The notes beneath the pieces were generated by a model. It was not told where the DNA came from and ran no database searches. It worked only from the letters and a program-made list of their open reading frames with translations. A stretch of DNA of 64,000 nucleotides. Origin: Loxodes magnus. Taxonomy: Eukaryota; Ciliophora; Karyorelictea; Loxodida; Loxodidae. Within the stretch, counting starts at the first letter, position 1; each line of letters starts with the position of its first letter. The DNA is taken from contig CAMPDV010001036.1 of assembly GCA_946699065.1 (NCBI GenBank), forward strand, positions 62,001-126,000, written 5' to 3'. A program made the position numbers and the translations under genes. Below, piece after piece: positions 62,552 through 64,000 of the stretch.

Positions 62552-62704
62552 TTAATTTTTTTATTGAGTAAAAAAATAAAAATGCTACTTAATATTTGAT
62601 TGGATTGAAATTACTTAAGAAAATAATTTAAATTAAATTAATTGAATGAAAATAGTTATGAAATTAAATAGAAGAATTAACTACTTTTAAAATTATTACA
62701 TAAA
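62552..62704. promoter_or_regulatory. 153-bp divergent intergenic region
   Basis: Separates the minus-strand RING-kelch start (62551) from the plus-strand start (62705). Purely AT-rich, no recognised motif. Any promoters for both genes must lie here or within the genes, if both starts are right. Confidence 0.4.
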
Positions 62705-64000
62705 ATGGAAGAAAATAACCTCTAAAAGGAATAAATTACTTATAAAACTAAATACTTAGAAATAGATGAAACTAATAAAAAGAACAAACAGAAAAGAAAC
62801 ATGTGATACTTTTAAAATTAGTAATAGCTATATTATTCTAATTTTATTAAGAAACATTATATAAACTAAATATAGATATAAATAGGTATCTAACCAAACT
62901 CATATAAAATTTATTTAATGAAAAGTTTTTCAAATTATAGTAATCACATAAAGCAAATGTGCTATTTTTAGATAAAAAGATAAAATAGATGATATATTAT
63001 AATTTTAATTAATGCAGAAGAGAAAGTAAAGCTGAATTAAATAATAAACAATTATTAATATTTCTAAATAAACTAAGGATAACAGTAAAGATATAATGGA
63101 GTAATTGAACACATAGAGATTTTATTTAAATGGGAGAAGTATCTTCTAAAAGCAAGTACCTTGATGATCTTAAGATTAATTCTTTTTACCTGAATAATCA
63201 TATAAAATTTGAACTATATTACTTACTTAATCTCTTCTAAAGTACTTAGCCTTTCTGTAAGATAAATAAAATATATTAGACATTATAAAACTTTTTAACA
63301 GGAGCTAGATAAAGTAATTTCTAAATTATGCTATTAATTAGAACTAAATTAGCCAAGAATAATTCCTATTGATTAATTTTTACATGTTTCACGTCTAAGA
63401 TGAAGGAGAAATATCAGCAAAATTAAGAAAAGTAAGAAAGTAAAAGGACTTTTAGGAGGAATAATTCAACTAAAGGCAAGTTCAATTAACTGATGGAAAG
63501 CATGGAATAATTAGAAAAGAAATAACTAAAATAACAAGCTGAAATTTTAATACTTTGCATTTAATCAGAGTAAAAGCAGAAATGCTTAGTTATCGAAAAT
63601 CTTAAAAAATAGAAGACTATATTCAGCTGAAAATTTTTTTGTGCCATATCGTTATAAAAAGCTAGTAGCAGTATTTAGAAAGGTATCCTGAAGTTAGTTA
63701 AATAAAATTCATAGCCCTAATTACTAAATTACAAGCATTGGGACCTGAAAGAATATGTGAAGATGAGAAAAACCTAAGACTAGACTATCTGGTTTCCGTT
63801 CCTTAAATAATTAACCTAAGATCTATACAAGAACTAATCAAAGTATAGTATTAAGAGAAGAGGAGAAAATGCTTATCCAGCTGAGCTAAAGCAAAAATAG
63901 AAAGAAAGAAAAACAATTAAGACGTAATTCTATAAAAGATAGGGAAAATTCTTCCATTTTATGTTTAAAAGGAAGAAGTAACTTAAAAATAATAAAATCT
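62705..64000 (+). CDS. Unrecognised protein, three exons, runs off the window
   Basis: ATG 62705; exons 62705-63138, 63153-63385 and 63400 to beyond 64000. Removing two 14-nt introns (GTATCTTCTAAAAG at 63139-63152, GTTTCACGTCTAAG at 63386-63399) joins three different frames into one open frame to the window edge. Exon 2 reads YLDDLKINSFYLNNHIKFEL and NFLTGARQSNFQIMLLIRTK. Exon 3 reads EGEISAKLRKVRKQKDFQEE, YLERYPEVSQIKFIALITKL and DEKNLRLDYLVSVPQIINLR. TGA occurs about five times as Trp (e.g. NMW-YF, NSYW-LIF, SSW-AKA). It is rich in Lys, Gln, Ile and Leu with short coiled-coil stretches and no signal peptide. No domain recognised. Frames elsewhere in this AT-rich DNA can look coding by chance, so exon 1 is the least certain. 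Confidence 0.55.
63139..63152 (+). other. 14-nt intron 1
   Basis: GTATCTTCTAAAAG, GT-AG. Splits a codon: WE-N-KYLDDLKI across the junction. Its removal switches from the frame that would end at TGA 63191-63193 to the frame with stronger protein character. Confidence 0.55.
63386..63399 (+). other. 14-nt intron 2
   Basis: GTTTCACGTCTAAG, GT-AG, same length as intron 1. The junction reads SYWLIFT-Y-EGEISAKL. The resulting frame then runs to the window end. Confidence 0.5.

Noticed and set aside
1-64000. Tetrahymena or Paramecium micronuclear DNA (TAA/TAG Gln, TGA stop only)
   Set aside because: This was the first idea, but in-frame TGA inside kelch motifs, TGA/TGG alternation at conserved Trp sites and 14-17-nt introns fit a karyorelict-type code better.

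Overview
This looks like nuclear DNA of a ciliate with a heavily reassigned genetic code. The window is roughly 80% A+T by eye. No standard-code gene is visible, yet many stretches read as protein once TAA and TAG are taken as Gln and TGA as Trp, with TGA also serving as the terminator. This matches the karyorelict code (NCBI table 27, e.g. Loxodes or Parduczia) and is close to the Condylostoma code (table 28). Candidate introns are only 14-17 nt. The genus is an inference. All reading frames below were made by hand, without database searches.

Right end (60.1-64 kb): the clearest host genes. A RING / B-box / long coiled-coil / kelch gene runs on the minus strand (60099-62551). It has one 17-nt intron and three internal TGA codons. 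A divergent gene of unknown function starts 153 bp away at 62705 and runs off the window through two 14-nt introns.

57.4-60.1 kb: a simple-sequence domain. It holds a ~20-bp tandem array, a duplicated 66-67 bp block, a ~0.9 kb pyrimidine tract dominated by CTTTTTT units, an 11-bp array and a degenerate ATACTTTAAT region.

1-57.4 kb: AT-rich DNA with scattered retroelement copies. At least nine fragments belong to one Gag/ORF1-like family: coiled coil, CCHC knuckle(s), and a C-terminal Trp-Asp-Trp region. They lie at about 5.1, 7.7, 10.5, 27.5, 36.1, 44.4, 49.1, 55.4 and 56.4-57.4 kb. Several end in TGA, a short 3' UTR, then CACGTTAA and a (TTA)n tail. Two reverse-transcriptase remnants of non-LTR type lie on the minus strand at 30.9-33.5 kb. 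A structured, GC-richer island at 46.65-46.86 kb shares the CACGTTAA end and looks like a SINE-type passenger.

Other coding-like segments of unknown function are at 0-0.4, 12.2, 14.0-15.0, 16.6, 33.8-34.5, 38.9-39.85, 41.0, 43.4, 47.5, 52.6-53.1 and 54.5-55.3 kb. Two older duplications stand out: a 1.09-kb inverted pair (12288-13376 and 37828-38915) and a 326-bp direct pair (13377-13702 and 42777-43102) that abuts it.
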